NCBI GenBank assembly: GCA_018401755.1 | Contig: JAGYKJ010000007.1 | Location: forward strand, 310,001 to 374,000 | Length of the DNA stretch: 64,000 nt | DNA from: Litorivicinus sp. | GTDB taxonomy: Bacteria > Pseudomonadota > Gammaproteobacteria > Pseudomonadales > Litorivicinaceae | Direction of reading: 5' to 3' | Part shown: piece after piece, positions 6,864 through 16,444 of the stretch | Layout of the letters: every line of letters begins with the position of its first letter | Numbering within the stretch: the first letter of the stretch is position 1 | Program-made: the position numbers and the translations under genes | Notes under the pieces: generated by a model | Databases searched by the model: none | The model's input: the letters and a program-made list of their open reading frames with translations, nothing else | Told to the model about the DNA's origin: nothing

Positions 6864-8188
6864 CGCCACTGGCTGCTTTTCGGACCTATCGCACGCCCAT
6901 TCTGTTTTCGGTGATGGCATGTATGCTAATGGGCGTGGGTCTATTACAAAGCTGGGGTGTGGCGCTAACGATTCTGAATATGTGTCTCATCAGCGCAATC
7001 ATGGCCTTGGGTGTCAACATGCAATGGGGATACGCAGGCTTATTTAATGTCGGGATCATGGGATTTGCCGCACTTGGCGGACTTGCTGGCGTCCTTGTGT
7101 CTATGCCACCTGTGAGTGACGCATGGCAAGCGGGCGGTTTGGGGATTGGTTTAGGGCTTTTGATCACCTTTGCAACCGTGATGCTGTGTCTTTGGCTATG
7201 GCCGCAGATCAACGCGTGGCGGAGTCGCTATTGGATCATCTGCGCGGTGATCCTGACTGGGTATTGGTTATTGCGTGTTTGGTTTGATCCCGGCGTGGAT
7301 GCGATCGAGTCGATTAATCCGTCAGTGACTGGGTATCTCGGCGGGTTGGGCTTACCGATCGTGCTGTCGTGGCCAGTGGGTGGCTTGTTTGCAGCCGGGG
7401 TCGCCTTTGTGATCGGAAAGATAGCGCTTGGGCTCCGATCGGATTATCTCGCGATTGCGACCTTGGGCATCTCTGAGATTATTATTTTCTTCATTAAAAA
7501 TGAGGAATGGTTAACGCGTGGCGTGAAGAACGTGAATGGATTGCCACGTCCCGTTCCTTTTGAGGTCGATTTACAGCAAGCGATTTGGTTTCAAGACCTT
7601 GCAACACGCGTAGGTCTTGATCTGAACGATGCATCATCTATCTTCGTCAAGCTATGCTACGCCGGTCTATTTTTGCTGGTGCTCGCGATATTACTGTGGT
7701 TTTCGGAAACTGCGCTGAAATCTCCATGGGGTCGGATGATGCGGGCCATTCGAGACAATGAAGTCGCTGCAGCAGCCATGGGTAAAGATGTCACTTGGCA
7801 GCATCTTCGCATTTTTGTGCTCGGCTCTGCAGTGATTGGGATGGCCGGGGCCATGTTGACCACCCTGGATGGTCAGTTCACGCCAGTGAGCTACCAGCCT
7901 CTGCGATTTACGTTCCTGATTTGGGTGATGGTGATTCTTGGGGGATCTGGAAACAACTGGGGCGCGGTTTTGGGTGGATTTTTTATTTGGTTTTTTTGGA
8001 TCCAGGCAGAACCGATTGGCCTGTGGTTCATTGATACACTCACGGCTGGAATGGATCCCAATAGCGCGATTAAAGCCCATCTCCTCGAGGGTGCTGCGCA
8101 TATGCGTTTAATGACCGTCGGTCTTATTTTACTGATCGCCCTGCGTTACGCACCGGAAGGCCTTATTCCAGAACGGAAACGGCTGTAG
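6860..8188 (+). CDS. livM: branched-chain amino acid/amide ABC transporter permease LivM
   Basis: The second permease of the importer, 442 residues, slightly longer than typical. The core family motif MQWGYAGLFNVGIMGFAALG is near residues 50-70, and the EAA-like stretch AIRDNEVAAAAMGKDV is near 295. The start is GTG at 6860 inside the livH stop. It is the last gene of the transporter operon; 127 bases separate it from serC. Confidence 0.93.
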   Translation: MTPLAAFRTYRTPILFSVMACMLMGVGLLQSWGVALTILNMCLISAIMALGVNMQWGYAGLFNVGIMGFAALGGLAGVLVSMPPVSDAWQAGGLGIGLGLLITFATVMLCLWLWPQINAWRSRYWIICAVILTGYWLLRVWFDPGVDAIESINPSVTGYLGGLGLPIVLSWPVGGLFAAGVAFVIGKIALGLRSDYLAIATLGISEIIIFFIKNEEWLTRGVKNVNGLPRPVPFEVDLQQAIWFQDLATRVGLDLNDASSIFVKLCYAGLFLLVLAILLWFSETALKSPWGRMMRAIRDNEVAAAAMGKDVTWQHLRIFVLGSAVIGMAGAMLTTLDGQFTPVSYQPLRFTFLIWVMVILGGSGNNWGAVLGGFFIWFFWIQAEPIGLWFIDTLTAGMDPNSAIKAHLLEGAAHMRLMTVGLILLIALRYAPEGLIPERKRL

Positions 8189-8315
8189 GTCACCATCACG
8201 ATCGATTGATAGAGAGCCTGCATCTTGATCTGTTGGTCATGAGAACGTGTCTCCACATTGACCTTTTAGGAGAAAGAATCATACTTCGACGCCCTAAATG
8301 ATGTATTCCCACTGA

Positions 8316-9467
8316 ATGAGAAGCGATAGCACCGTGTCGATCGAAACCAAACCGATTAAGAAGCCAAATAATCCAAACTTTTCGTCAGGACCCTGCTCCA
8401 AGCGTCCGGGCTACGACCCAAGTCGACTGGATCTCTCGACCTTGGGCCGCTCGCACCGTTCGTCGGTTGGTAAAACGGCTTTGCAGGCGGCCTGTGAGGA
8501 GACCAAGCGGCTGTTGCATGTACCAGACGATTACCGTGTTGGGATTGTGCCCGCATCGGATACAGGTGCGTTTGAAATGGCGATGTGGTCAATGCTCGGT
8601 GCGCGTGGCGTCGATGTATTTGCCTGGGAATCTTTCGGCAGTAGCTGGCTCAGTGACATTCTTCACGAACTCAAGCTCACTGATGTGAATCGGTATGAAT
8701 CTGATTATGGCGTTTTGCCAGACTTGCATCAGGCAAATCCAGATCGTGACCTTGTCTTCACTTGGAATGGAACAACCTCGGGTGTACGCGTCCCAGATGG
8801 TGATTGGATTGCCGAGGATCGAGAGGGCTTGACGCTCTGTGACGCGACGTCGGCAGTGTTTGCCATGGACATGCCGTGGGAGAAGCTGGATGTCACAACT
8901 TTTAGTTGGCAGAAGGTGTTAGGCGGTGAAGGTGCACATGGCATGTTGATTCTGAGCCCACGAGCGGTTGCGCGTTTGGAATCCTATACACCCGCTTGGC
9001 CGATGCCCAAGATCTTTAAACTGGTGAAGAAAAATGCCTTGATCGAGGGGATCTTCAAAGGGGAGACCATCAATACGCCGAGTATGCTGTGCGTCGCCGA
9101 TTATCTGGATGCGCTTGCTTGGGTTGACTCGATCGGTGGATTATCGGGTGCCATTGCACGCTCACAGGCTAGCCTGCGAGTGATTGCTGACGCAGTGGCA
9201 CAGTGGCCTTGGTTGCATTTCTTGGCGCAAGATCCATCGACGATTTCCAATACCAGTGTTTGTTTGTCGGTCGATGCGACGCCTGAGCAAGTCACACAGC
9301 TGGCGAAGTTACTCGAGCGTGAACAGGTGGCGTATGACATTGGTGCTTATCGAGACGCACCGCCTGGTTTACGCATTTGGTGTGGGGCAACAGTTGAGCC
9401 ATCGGATGTTGCGGCACTCATGGAATGGCTTGAATGGGGTTACCACCACGTCACTACATCTCATTAG
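8316..9467 (+). CDS. serC: phosphoserine aminotransferase
   Basis: A PLP enzyme of 383 residues that converts 3-phosphohydroxypyruvate to phosphoserine in serine synthesis. It begins with [15 protein letters not shown], the substrate-loop region. The PLP-binding Lys is Lys200 in [15 protein letters not shown]. Sequence style ([20 protein letters not shown]) resembles the SerC branch common in alphaproteobacteria and archaea more than E. coli SerC. It sits 9 bases before serA, so both steps of the pathway are co-transcribed. The first ATG is weakly placed; a slightly later start is possible. Confidence 0.92.
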   Translation: MRSDSTVSIETKPIKKPNNPNFSSGPCSKRPGYDPSRLDLSTLGRSHRSSVGKTALQAACEETKRLLHVPDDYRVGIVPASDTGAFEMAMWSMLGARGVDVFAWESFGSSWLSDILHELKLTDVNRYESDYGVLPDLHQANPDRDLVFTWNGTTSGVRVPDGDWIAEDREGLTLCDATSAVFAMDMPWEKLDVTTFSWQKVLGGEGAHGMLILSPRAVARLESYTPAWPMPKIFKLVKKNALIEGIFKGETINTPSMLCVADYLDALAWVDSIGGLSGAIARSQASLRVIADAVAQWPWLHFLAQDPSTISNTSVCLSVDATPEQVTQLAKLLEREQVAYDIGAYRDAPPGLRIWCGATVEPSDVAALMEWLEWGYHHVTTSH

Positions 9468-9476
9468 GGATCACAC

Positions 9477-10643
9477 ATGTTTCAGATTCGGACCTATAAC
9501 GCGATTTCACCCAGCGGGTTGGGTCGCTTTGATTTAAACCGCTATGCGGTCAGTGCCGAGATGGCACAGCCTCATGCAATTCTGATACGCAGCCATAAGC
9601 TTGATGCAGCAGACTTGCCAGAGACGGTATTGGCAGTCGCGCGGGCAGGTGCGGGGACGAATAATGTGCCAACTTCTGCGCTAACCCAGCGAGGGGTGGT
9701 GGTCTTTAATACGCCTGGTGCGAATGCCAATGCTGTGAAGGAACTGATCTGTGCAGGTCTAATGATGGCTTCCCGCGATATCTATGCGGGAATGCAATAT
9801 ATCGAGACCTTAAAGGAGATGCCTGCTGATCGCATTGATCCGCTCTTGGAAGCCGAGAAGAAGCGCTTTGCAGGAGTTGAGATCAGTGGCAAGACTCTCG
9901 GGATTGTTGGGTTAGGGGCGATTGGATCGCTCGTCGCAAATATGGCGCTCGATCTTGGGATGCGGGTGATTGGGTTCGACCCTGCGATCTCTGTCGAGGC
10001 CGCTTGGCGACTCTCGAGTCGCGTCGAGAAGATGCCAAACCTTGACTCTTTGTTGCGTGAGTCGGATTACATCACGCTCCATGTGCCTGCAATTGACGCC
10101 ACTAAAGAGATGATTAACGAGGAATCGATTTCGCGCATGAAGCAAGGTGCCAAGCTATTGAACTTCGCCCGGAAGGAAATTGTCCACAGTATGGAAGTGG
10201 CGAAGGCGCTTGATAGTGGTCGATTGGGTTGCTATGTCACCGATTTTCCATCACTCGAGTTCATTGGCCATCCAAAAGCGATCCTCATGCCGCACATTGG
10301 TGCAAGTACGGTGGAAGCGGAGGACAACTGTGCCGTCATGGCCGCCAATCAACTGGTCGATTTTTTAGAAAACGGCAATATTGTGAACTCGGTGAATTTT
10401 CCCAATACCACCATGGCACGCAGTTCTGGGTATCGGTTAACAGTTGCGAATAAAAATGTACCCAATGTGCTGAGTTCGGTGCTTGCGGCGATTTCAGCCA
10501 CAGGAGCAAATGTCATCGATTTGGTAAATCAAAGTCGTGGCGATGTGGCCTACAACATCATTGATATAGACCGAGCGATGAGTTCTGAGTTGTTTGCATC
10601 GATTGGGCAGATCGATGGGGTCATTGTTGTTCGGGGCGTCTAG
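9477..10643 (+). CDS. serA: D-3-phosphoglycerate dehydrogenase
   Basis: The first enzyme of serine synthesis, 388 residues, oxidising 3-phosphoglycerate with NAD. The Rossmann motif GIVGLGAIGS is near residue 143, followed by an Asp (GFDPAIS) for NAD binding. The catalytic His is His273 in MPHIGAST. The C-terminal 75 residues (SSGYRLTVANKNVPNVLSSV region onward) form an ACT domain that usually binds serine for feedback control. The segment NFARKEIVHSMEV replaces the commoner NxARGxxVD but keeps the Arg. Confidence 0.93.
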   Translation: MFQIRTYNAISPSGLGRFDLNRYAVSAEMAQPHAILIRSHKLDAADLPETVLAVARAGAGTNNVPTSALTQRGVVVFNTPGANANAVKELICAGLMMASRDIYAGMQYIETLKEMPADRIDPLLEAEKKRFAGVEISGKTLGIVGLGAIGSLVANMALDLGMRVIGFDPAISVEAAWRLSSRVEKMPNLDSLLRESDYITLHVPAIDATKEMINEESISRMKQGAKLLNFARKEIVHSMEVAKALDSGRLGCYVTDFPSLEFIGHPKAILMPHIGASTVEAEDNCAVMAANQLVDFLENGNIVNSVNFPNTTMARSSGYRLTVANKNVPNVLSSVLAAISATGANVIDLVNQSRGDVAYNIIDIDRAMSSELFASIGQIDGVIVVRGV

Positions 10644-10746
10644 GGCCAAGGGCCATGTATGGCGAGCACACTCAATGATTCCAATGTCTATCGAGAATCC
10701 GGATTTTCGGTTTATTGTAGGTGAGGGTCGCTCATAGTGGCCCATC

Positions 10747-11514
10747 GTGTCTGCGGAACGCTTTGCGCTGCCTAAGCACGCATCGGGGGATCATTGGATG
10801 GAACGAGCTGGCCGGGATCTGCAATCTGGAGCAGGGCAGAAGACCAAGGTATTGAAAGACAGGAGCCCACGCTTGGGACGATCTGTTCTTTCAATCGGTG
10901 TGATCGCATTCGCGATGAGTCTCGTACCGCCATCGTTTGCATCACCTGTGGTTGCGCTTGGCAGCGATCCACATTGGGTCTTGTACTTTGAAAAGCCAAA
11001 TGGCGATCGACATTTCTTTCATGAGAAATCACTAAAGACAGGCTCAGATGTCATTCAGGTATGGAATCGGATTCAATTTAATGCATCAGTGATGGGTGCC
11101 TACAGCTACCAAAACTATGTGGAGATCGATTGTGTCGGGGGCCAGGAAAGGATCCTGGAGGTCACTTTTTTCTCTGATCGAAACTGGAGTAGGCCGGCAA
11201 TGGCGACAGATACCCAAGAAAAGCCACCTCAGAAAATACAGCCGAGTGACCCAATCGCATCGCTTATTCAAAATACTTTGTGGTGTGACGCTGGGCGTTG
11301 TACCGGAAGGGTCTTCTTAGAATCTCGGCTTGCTGTCGTGTCATCGAGGCAAGAGCTGATGCAAGTAACGCTGCACACGTCCACAGCCGTGGACGCGTGC
11401 AACATTGGCTGGTTACTTAATAGGTTCTGCGGTGACGCGATAGATTTCGCCTTCATCCACAGCCACATACAACGCATTGTCTGGACCCATGGCAAGTCCA
11501 CGGAACCGCTTTGA
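10747..11514 (+). CDS. secreted protein with adhesin-E-like domain
   Basis: A protein of up to 255 residues. A hydrophobic stretch near residues 46-65 (SVLSIGVIAFAMSLVPPSFA) looks like a signal peptide, so the true start may be later than 10747 (an ATG at 10798 is in frame). The mature part (WVLYFEKPNGDRHFFHEKS onward to about residue 185) resembles the small secreted 'surface-adhesin E' domain. The last 34 codons run antisense into the sugar dehydrogenase gene, so the tail may come from a lost stop. Function unknown. Confidence 0.55.
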   Translation: MSAERFALPKHASGDHWMERAGRDLQSGAGQKTKVLKDRSPRLGRSVLSIGVIAFAMSLVPPSFASPVVALGSDPHWVLYFEKPNGDRHFFHEKSLKTGSDVIQVWNRIQFNASVMGAYSYQNYVEIDCVGGQERILEVTFFSDRNWSRPAMATDTQEKPPQKIQPSDPIASLIQNTLWCDAGRCTGRVFLESRLAVVSSRQELMQVTLHTSTAVDACNIGWLLNRFCGDAIDFAFIHSHIQRIVWTHGKSTEPL

Positions 11515-12737
11515 GAATCCCAGCGGCATGCGCGTGAGGTTGTTAATCCCGAGACCGTCTGGGGTGATACTGAGCATGTCGATACGCTGTCCAGCAGGTG
11601 TTCCGCCGAATCCGATCCCCATGATGCCCACCGCGAGGCGGCCTTCATAGATGCCCCAGTTATCGCCCTTCAGAAACGCTGCTGATCCCGTACCCTGTGA
11701 ATAGCCATTGTTATTCCAGGTCGCGGGCATGAGGTCTTTAAACCGTGTATCACTCATAGGTGTATAGGCCGCTCGAATCGCTGGATCCATACCCTCTGTT
11801 TGATTGGGCTCATACCCGCAGTATTTATCTGGACATGCTCCGCGACCAGCAGTCGATCTCGGCAGGATCCCAACCAGCATTACCGCCGTTGACTAAGGCT
11901 GTGATCTCGTCGTTGTGCCACGGACCATGTTCTGCAGTAAAGGCTTTTCCATCGCTAGGACGGAAGTCGATTCGCTTGAACATTTCGGTGCCCGTAGGTG
12001 TAGATTCGCTTATCGAAGCCCACAGGTGGGTTGTTATCTGGGTGTGCCATCCCGTCTCCATCGATACGCAGCACTTTGCCGCAGAGTAACTTTGGATCTT
12101 GGGGACAAATACCACGGTGACGATCGCCACCCGTGACCCAGAGATAGCCACCAGGTCCAACCCGAAGTCTGGAGCCATTGTGGGCGCCAGGTCCGCCAAA
12201 AGGCTGGTTGGATTCGAAGGGCTTGTATTGGATATCGGTGACGATATCGGTTCGATCACTCACGGCTTTCAAATCGGCACCCACTTTAAAGCGCATGACG
12301 ATATTTCCGTCACATCGCTCAAAGTTGGTTTTACAGCCTGCCCCATGATATTTGGTCGAACTTGAATAGACATACAGGTGCTGGTTTTTCGCGAAATCAC
12401 GATCCACCGCAACACTCAGCATACCGGCTTGCCCTTCGCAGAAGAGGTCATCTCCGCTACTGGCATACCCTGTTGAACCCTTCATCCCATACAGTGGGTT
12501 GATTGAGCCATTCGGCATTCTAACAGAAAGGCCTTTACACTTTTCCGTGTAAAACATTGTTCCATCAGGCAAAAATGCCATATCCCAAGGATTGTCAAGA
12601 CCTTCCATGAGGGTTGTCGCTTTGATCATGGGGATATTCATCCCGCCGTGCGCTCCTGCTTGCGCGGAAATGGACCACCCAAGTGTCGCGAGGGTGCCGA
12701 ATACCACCGGCACAACGTGTTTTGACCACAAGTTCAT
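11413..12737 (-). pseudogene. PQQ-type soluble sugar (aldose/sorbosone) dehydrogenase, two frameshifts
   Basis: Three consecutive frames make up one protein of the glucose/sorbosone dehydrogenase family (six-bladed propeller, PQQ-dependent). The N-terminus has a signal peptide (MNLWSKHVVPVVFGTLATLG) and the start of the fold (GLDNPWDMAFLPDGTMFYTE). Frame 1 ends after TYGHRNVQA; removing one base near 11970 restores the family stretch into IDFRPSDGKAFTAEHGPW. A second shift near 11850 joins NAGWDP to GACPDKYCGYEP. The remaining frame runs to the end at 11413. It was probably periplasmic and passed electrons to the adjacent cytochrome c. It is either a young pseudogene or contains two sequence errors. 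Confidence 0.85.
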
Positions 12738-12752
12738 ACTGTTCTCCTATTA

Positions 12753-13073
12753 TTATTTGTATGTTGCTGTTTCTAAATATGCGGCTAGGTTATCGATTTC
12801 CTGATCAGTCAGTGGCATCGCCATCATGATCATGAGCGATGAGTTAGGTCCTAGCTTTATGCCCGCCCGATATGCCTCTAGTTTTTCTTTTGTATACAAC
12901 ATGGGTTTGCCGGAGATTTTTGGATAACTGGCAACCCCTTTTCCAGCGGGTCCATGACAATTGATACAAGACTCTTGATAACGTGCTTCACCAGCAACTG
13001 GGTCGGCACTGAGGGAGTATTCCGAAAAGCTAACGAGTGTGATTGCCAAAACCACCCCTGTGAACTTCCCCAA
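12753..13073 (-). CDS. periplasmic class I cytochrome c
   Basis: A small cytochrome of 106 residues with a signal peptide (first about 22 residues, ending SLSA). The heme site is CINCH (about residues 36-40) and the distal Met is in MMAMPLTDQE. It sits 15 bases upstream of the sugar dehydrogenase gene on the same strand, so it is probably the electron acceptor of that enzyme. It is intact although its partner gene is frameshifted. Confidence 0.88.
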   Translation of the reverse strand: MGKFTGVVLAITLVSFSEYSLSADPVAGEARYQESCINCHGPAGKGVASYPKISGKPMLYTKEKLEAYRAGIKLGPNSSLMIMMAMPLTDQEIDNLAAYLETATYK

Positions 13074-13563
13074 AACTATCTCCTCGGTTGGTCTTTTTAT
13101 TTGTATCCAATCAGGCGATTTGCCTAACCGTTCTCAGTTTGTTCCGTCTTAGGATCCTTATCAACGTATTGATTTGCTAGGTGATATATTTATTTGTCAT
13201 AACGATATTCGATTTACTCTTAACCGGTTCACAGCAAAGCCTCGATGCATTCAAGGAATTCAGGCCAATCGCCCTGACCAGCGGAGTCTGAGACTCCTGC
13301 TTGAATGTTGTAGGCCTCTGGATGGCGACTTGAGATCAGTGGGTACATGAGTCAAAGGGAGTATTCAGAAGGGTGTGGTGGTCTCATCGTTGTCAGTCCG
13401 CATTAGATCGCTCAGACAGTTCAGTGTTCACAAGGCGTCAACGCAGGGTGCGGCCTTCCGTGAGGTCGGCTTAGTTTGAGTGGGTTGGGGATGCTAGTTG
13501 GGAGATGCGGATGTCATTCTGAGCAGATCCCTGCACTCGCCCCAGCCGGGGCGCGCATCAGGT
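13074..13563. other. 490-base intergenic region with a nested inverted repeat
   Basis: No gene seen. The right part (about 13070-13220) is AT-rich and should hold the cytochrome promoter. An outer inverted repeat CATTCAAG (13248-13255) / CTTGAATG (13300-13307) encloses an inner hairpin GGAGTC-TGA-GACTCC (13283-13297). A GC-rich 6-bp hairpin at 13538-13553 follows the thiolase stop but has no T-run. Confidence 0.45.
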
Positions 13564-14748
13564 TTAAGTCAGCCGTTCAAAAATCGTGGCGATGCCTTGG
13601 CCACCACCGATGCACATGGTGACTAGGGCGTAGCGACCACCGATGCGCTCTAGCTCGTACAGCGCTTTGGTGGCAATGAACGCGCCTGAGCATCCGACTG
13701 GGTGTCCCAAGGCAATTGCGCCACCGTTTGGATTGGTTTTTTGAAGGTCGAGCCCAAGTCCTTTGGCGACAGCAAGTGCTTGGGCGGCAAAGGCTTCATT
13801 GGACTCAATCACATCCATATCTGAGAGAGCTAAGCCGGCTCGTGCGAGTGCATGTTGGCTCGCAGGTATGGGGCCTTCGCCCATAATGTGATTGGGAACG
13901 CCAGCCAAGGCATACGAGACGAGACGCGCCATCGGCTGATACCCTGCCTGTTCAGCAGTGGCACGATCGGCAAGCACAAGAAATGCTGCTCCGTCGTTTA
14001 TTCCAGAGGCATTGCCTGCAGTGACTGTCCCGTCTTTTTTGAACGCGGGGCGCATTTTAGCGAGGCTTTCAATTGTCGTCTCTGGGCGGACATGCTCATC
14101 TGTGTCGATGATCAGGTCGCCTTTCTTAGTCGATTTCGTGATGGGCACAATCTGTGATTTGAAATGGCCTTGCTGGATTGCGACCGTTGCGCGCCGATGT
14201 GATTCGGCTGCAAAGGCATCTTGCTCGTCACGCGAGATATTCCATTTTTCCGCAAGATTCTCCGCAGTAATGCCCATATGGCCTGCACCAAAGGGATCGG
14301 TCAGCGTCGCAACCATGGTATCGATGAGTGTGGTGTCGCCCATACGGGCACCGAATCGGACTGCTGGGGACAAATATCCCCCTTTCGACATGACCTCAAC
14401 ACCACCGCCAATACCGAACTCGACATCACTCAGCATGATTTGCTGTGCGGTCGTGACAATCCCTTGCAAGCCGGATGAACATAGTCGATTGACGGTTTGC
14501 GCGACCGACGTCATCGGCAGGCCGGCTTGTATGGCGCAAACCCGAGAGACATAAGCAAATCGAGCATCTGTTGGAATACAGTTTCCGACCGTCACAGATC
14601 CAATGCGATCGGGGTCAACTCCTGAACGCTCGACTGCCGCCTTCATAATGATGCCACCAAGCTCCTGTGGCTCGAGATGTGAAAGTCCTCCAGCAAATGC
14701 GCCAATGGCAGAGCGCGCGGCACTTAACACAACAACGTCTCGAGACAT
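13564..14748 (-). CDS. acetyl-CoA acyltransferase (thiolase)
   Basis: A cytoplasmic thiolase of 394 residues. The nucleophile is Cys90 (NRLCSSGLQ), the His is in ALGHPVGCSGA (about 350), and the second Cys is in CIGGGQG near residue 380. It cleaves or forms beta-ketoacyl-CoA; length and motifs fit acetyl-CoA acetyltransferase, but substrate length cannot be told from sequence. A second thiolase is at 57637. It is a single gene here, separated from the sulfatase by 130 bases. Confidence 0.92.
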   Translation of the reverse strand: MSRDVVVLSAARSAIGAFAGGLSHLEPQELGGIIMKAAVERSGVDPDRIGSVTVGNCIPTDARFAYVSRVCAIQAGLPMTSVAQTVNRLCSSGLQGIVTTAQQIMLSDVEFGIGGGVEVMSKGGYLSPAVRFGARMGDTTLIDTMVATLTDPFGAGHMGITAENLAEKWNISRDEQDAFAAESHRRATVAIQQGHFKSQIVPITKSTKKGDLIIDTDEHVRPETTIESLAKMRPAFKKDGTVTAGNASGINDGAAFLVLADRATAEQAGYQPMARLVSYALAGVPNHIMGEGPIPASQHALARAGLALSDMDVIESNEAFAAQALAVAKGLGLDLQKTNPNGGAIALGHPVGCSGAFIATKALYELERIGGRYALVTMCIGGGQGIATIFERLT

Positions 14749-14878
14749 GGTCGATCCTCACAGTCCATCAAAGTCTGCAGTGTAAGAATCTTCGCGGGGC
14801 GCCCCCATCCTGCCTTGGTCTCTGAGACCTTTGGGTCAGACACCAAGCGTCCTGATTCGTGCAGCTCTCGGTTTAATG

Positions 14879-16444
14879 TTACGCCCTCATCCGTGCACGT
14901 GGGCTTTCATCCATGGCGAGCGTGACTTCGACGGTCAGCGCTTCCATGAGTGCAGCCTTGGTCGTCTGGTAATTCGGATCATCCCAGCGATTGATCAAAT
15001 GTGCAGGATCATCTTGGTGGTGATAAAGCTCACCCCAGCCTTCGCCTGCGTACACGGTGAGACGCCATTGCGGTGTCAACAGGGTGCGACTGCGCGCTGC
15101 GCGATTGAAGCCAAGCCTCGGAACGTTGTCGTTAAATTCAATCAGCAGCTCCGCGCGACCTTGATCATTTTTTAGATCATCAAGCAGATTTCGACCCTGT
15201 ATTCCATAATAGGGGTTCACATCAGCGCGCGCTAAAATCGTCGGCGCGAGATCAATCGCACTGCCAATCACGTCAGTTGTTGAGTGTGTGGGGTGACCCG
15301 ACTCGCAGTCCGCCCAAATGAAGGGGACATGGTGGATTGAGTCGCGCATCCAAGGGCCTTTCAATAACAGCTGCCCATCGCCCATGTAATCCCCATGGTC
15401 GGCCGTAAAGATCACCACGGTGTTGTCGTCCAGTCCGTGTTCGCTCAAGGTATCCAAGATGCGGCCCACCGCATCATCGATCATGGCAAGCATGCCTGCA
15501 GAGAGCGCCATGGCCTCCTGGCAGTGACGCAGTGACGCTGCGAACGCTTCCTGGGGAGTGTCGGTTGTGCCGCCTTTGGCAAGTCGCTGGTGGGCGAATG
15601 CGAGCGGTGGAGGGGGTGCCGAGAAATCCGATAGTGGACAAGTGACCGCAAACTGCTCTGGCTGATACGCATCCCAATAGCGTCCTGGTGGATTGAATGG
15701 GTGATGCGGGTCGGGGAATGACACAAATAGGAAAAATGGATCTGGCTCTGCTGACTGTCGCTGCAGCCATTGCACGGTCTGTTGCTCGATATAGGCCGTG
15801 GTGTAGAGTTCTTCGGGGACCAGTGTACGCTTCGCTTGCGGACAACTATAGTCGTGCACTGCCTGGTAGGTCGGGTCGCGCAACCGCTCCCAGTCGGATG
15901 TTTGTTGTTTGAACCACTGAAAATAATGTCCTCCAGCCGTATCGCCATGGCCTGTGACCATATCCACGTGATCAAATCCATAATAGGGCGTTGGAAAGTG
16001 AAACAGATCCTCTGACTGGTAGTGTCGAGGACATTCCAAGTCCATCCCCTCGAATCCGGTCTTCCATGCATCCTGCTCAGGAAGCCCCAGTGAGGCCCAG
16101 CGTCCTGACATGTCGATTCCAGTGAATGGCTGTAAATGACTTTTGCCAATCGCTGCCGTGCGATAGCCGTTGTCTTTCAATTGTTCAACAAATGTGCGGG
16201 CATCATAAGGAAGCGCGCAGCCGTTGTATTTGAGCCCATGGACGCTCGGGTAACGGCCGGTCAGGAGGCTTGCCCGGTTTGGCATGCACACCGGTGATGC
16301 CGTATGGAATTGGGTAAATCTGACGCCACGTGCAGCAAGGCGATCGATGTTGGGTGTCTTCACAACGGAGTGGCCTGCGCAACTGAGCCAGTCGGCACAG
16401 TGTTGATCCGTGACAATCATGAGGAAATTCGGTTTGCTAGACAT
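14879..16444 (-). CDS. cytoplasmic Cys-type sulfatase
   Basis: A sulfatase of 521 residues. The formylglycine site is Cys53-x-Pro55-x-Arg57 (PVCMPNRASLLTGRYP), which requires a formylglycine-generating enzyme. Metal-binding residues are visible at Asp13-Gln14 near the N-terminus and in FTADHGDYMGD (about residue 325). There is no signal peptide: the fold begins at residue 4 (KPNFLMIVTDQH), so it acts in the cytoplasm. It is the last gene of an operon with a TRAP transporter and overlaps it by 8 bases, suggesting hydrolysis of an imported sulfate ester. The substrate is unknown; choline-sulfatase-like and aryl-sulfatase-like both remain possible. Confidence 0.9.
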   Translation of the reverse strand: MSSKPNFLMIVTDQHCADWLSCAGHSVVKTPNIDRLAARGVRFTQFHTASPVCMPNRASLLTGRYPSVHGLKYNGCALPYDARTFVEQLKDNGYRTAAIGKSHLQPFTGIDMSGRWASLGLPEQDAWKTGFEGMDLECPRHYQSEDLFHFPTPYYGFDHVDMVTGHGDTAGGHYFQWFKQQTSDWERLRDPTYQAVHDYSCPQAKRTLVPEELYTTAYIEQQTVQWLQRQSAEPDPFFLFVSFPDPHHPFNPPGRYWDAYQPEQFAVTCPLSDFSAPPPPLAFAHQRLAKGGTTDTPQEAFAASLRHCQEAMALSAGMLAMIDDAVGRILDTLSEHGLDDNTVVIFTADHGDYMGDGQLLLKGPWMRDSIHHVPFIWADCESGHPTHSTTDVIGSAIDLAPTILARADVNPYYGIQGRNLLDDLKNDQGRAELLIEFNDNVPRLGFNRAARSRTLLTPQWRLTVYAGEGWGELYHHQDDPAHLINRWDDPNYQTTKAALMEALTVEVTLAMDESPRARMRA

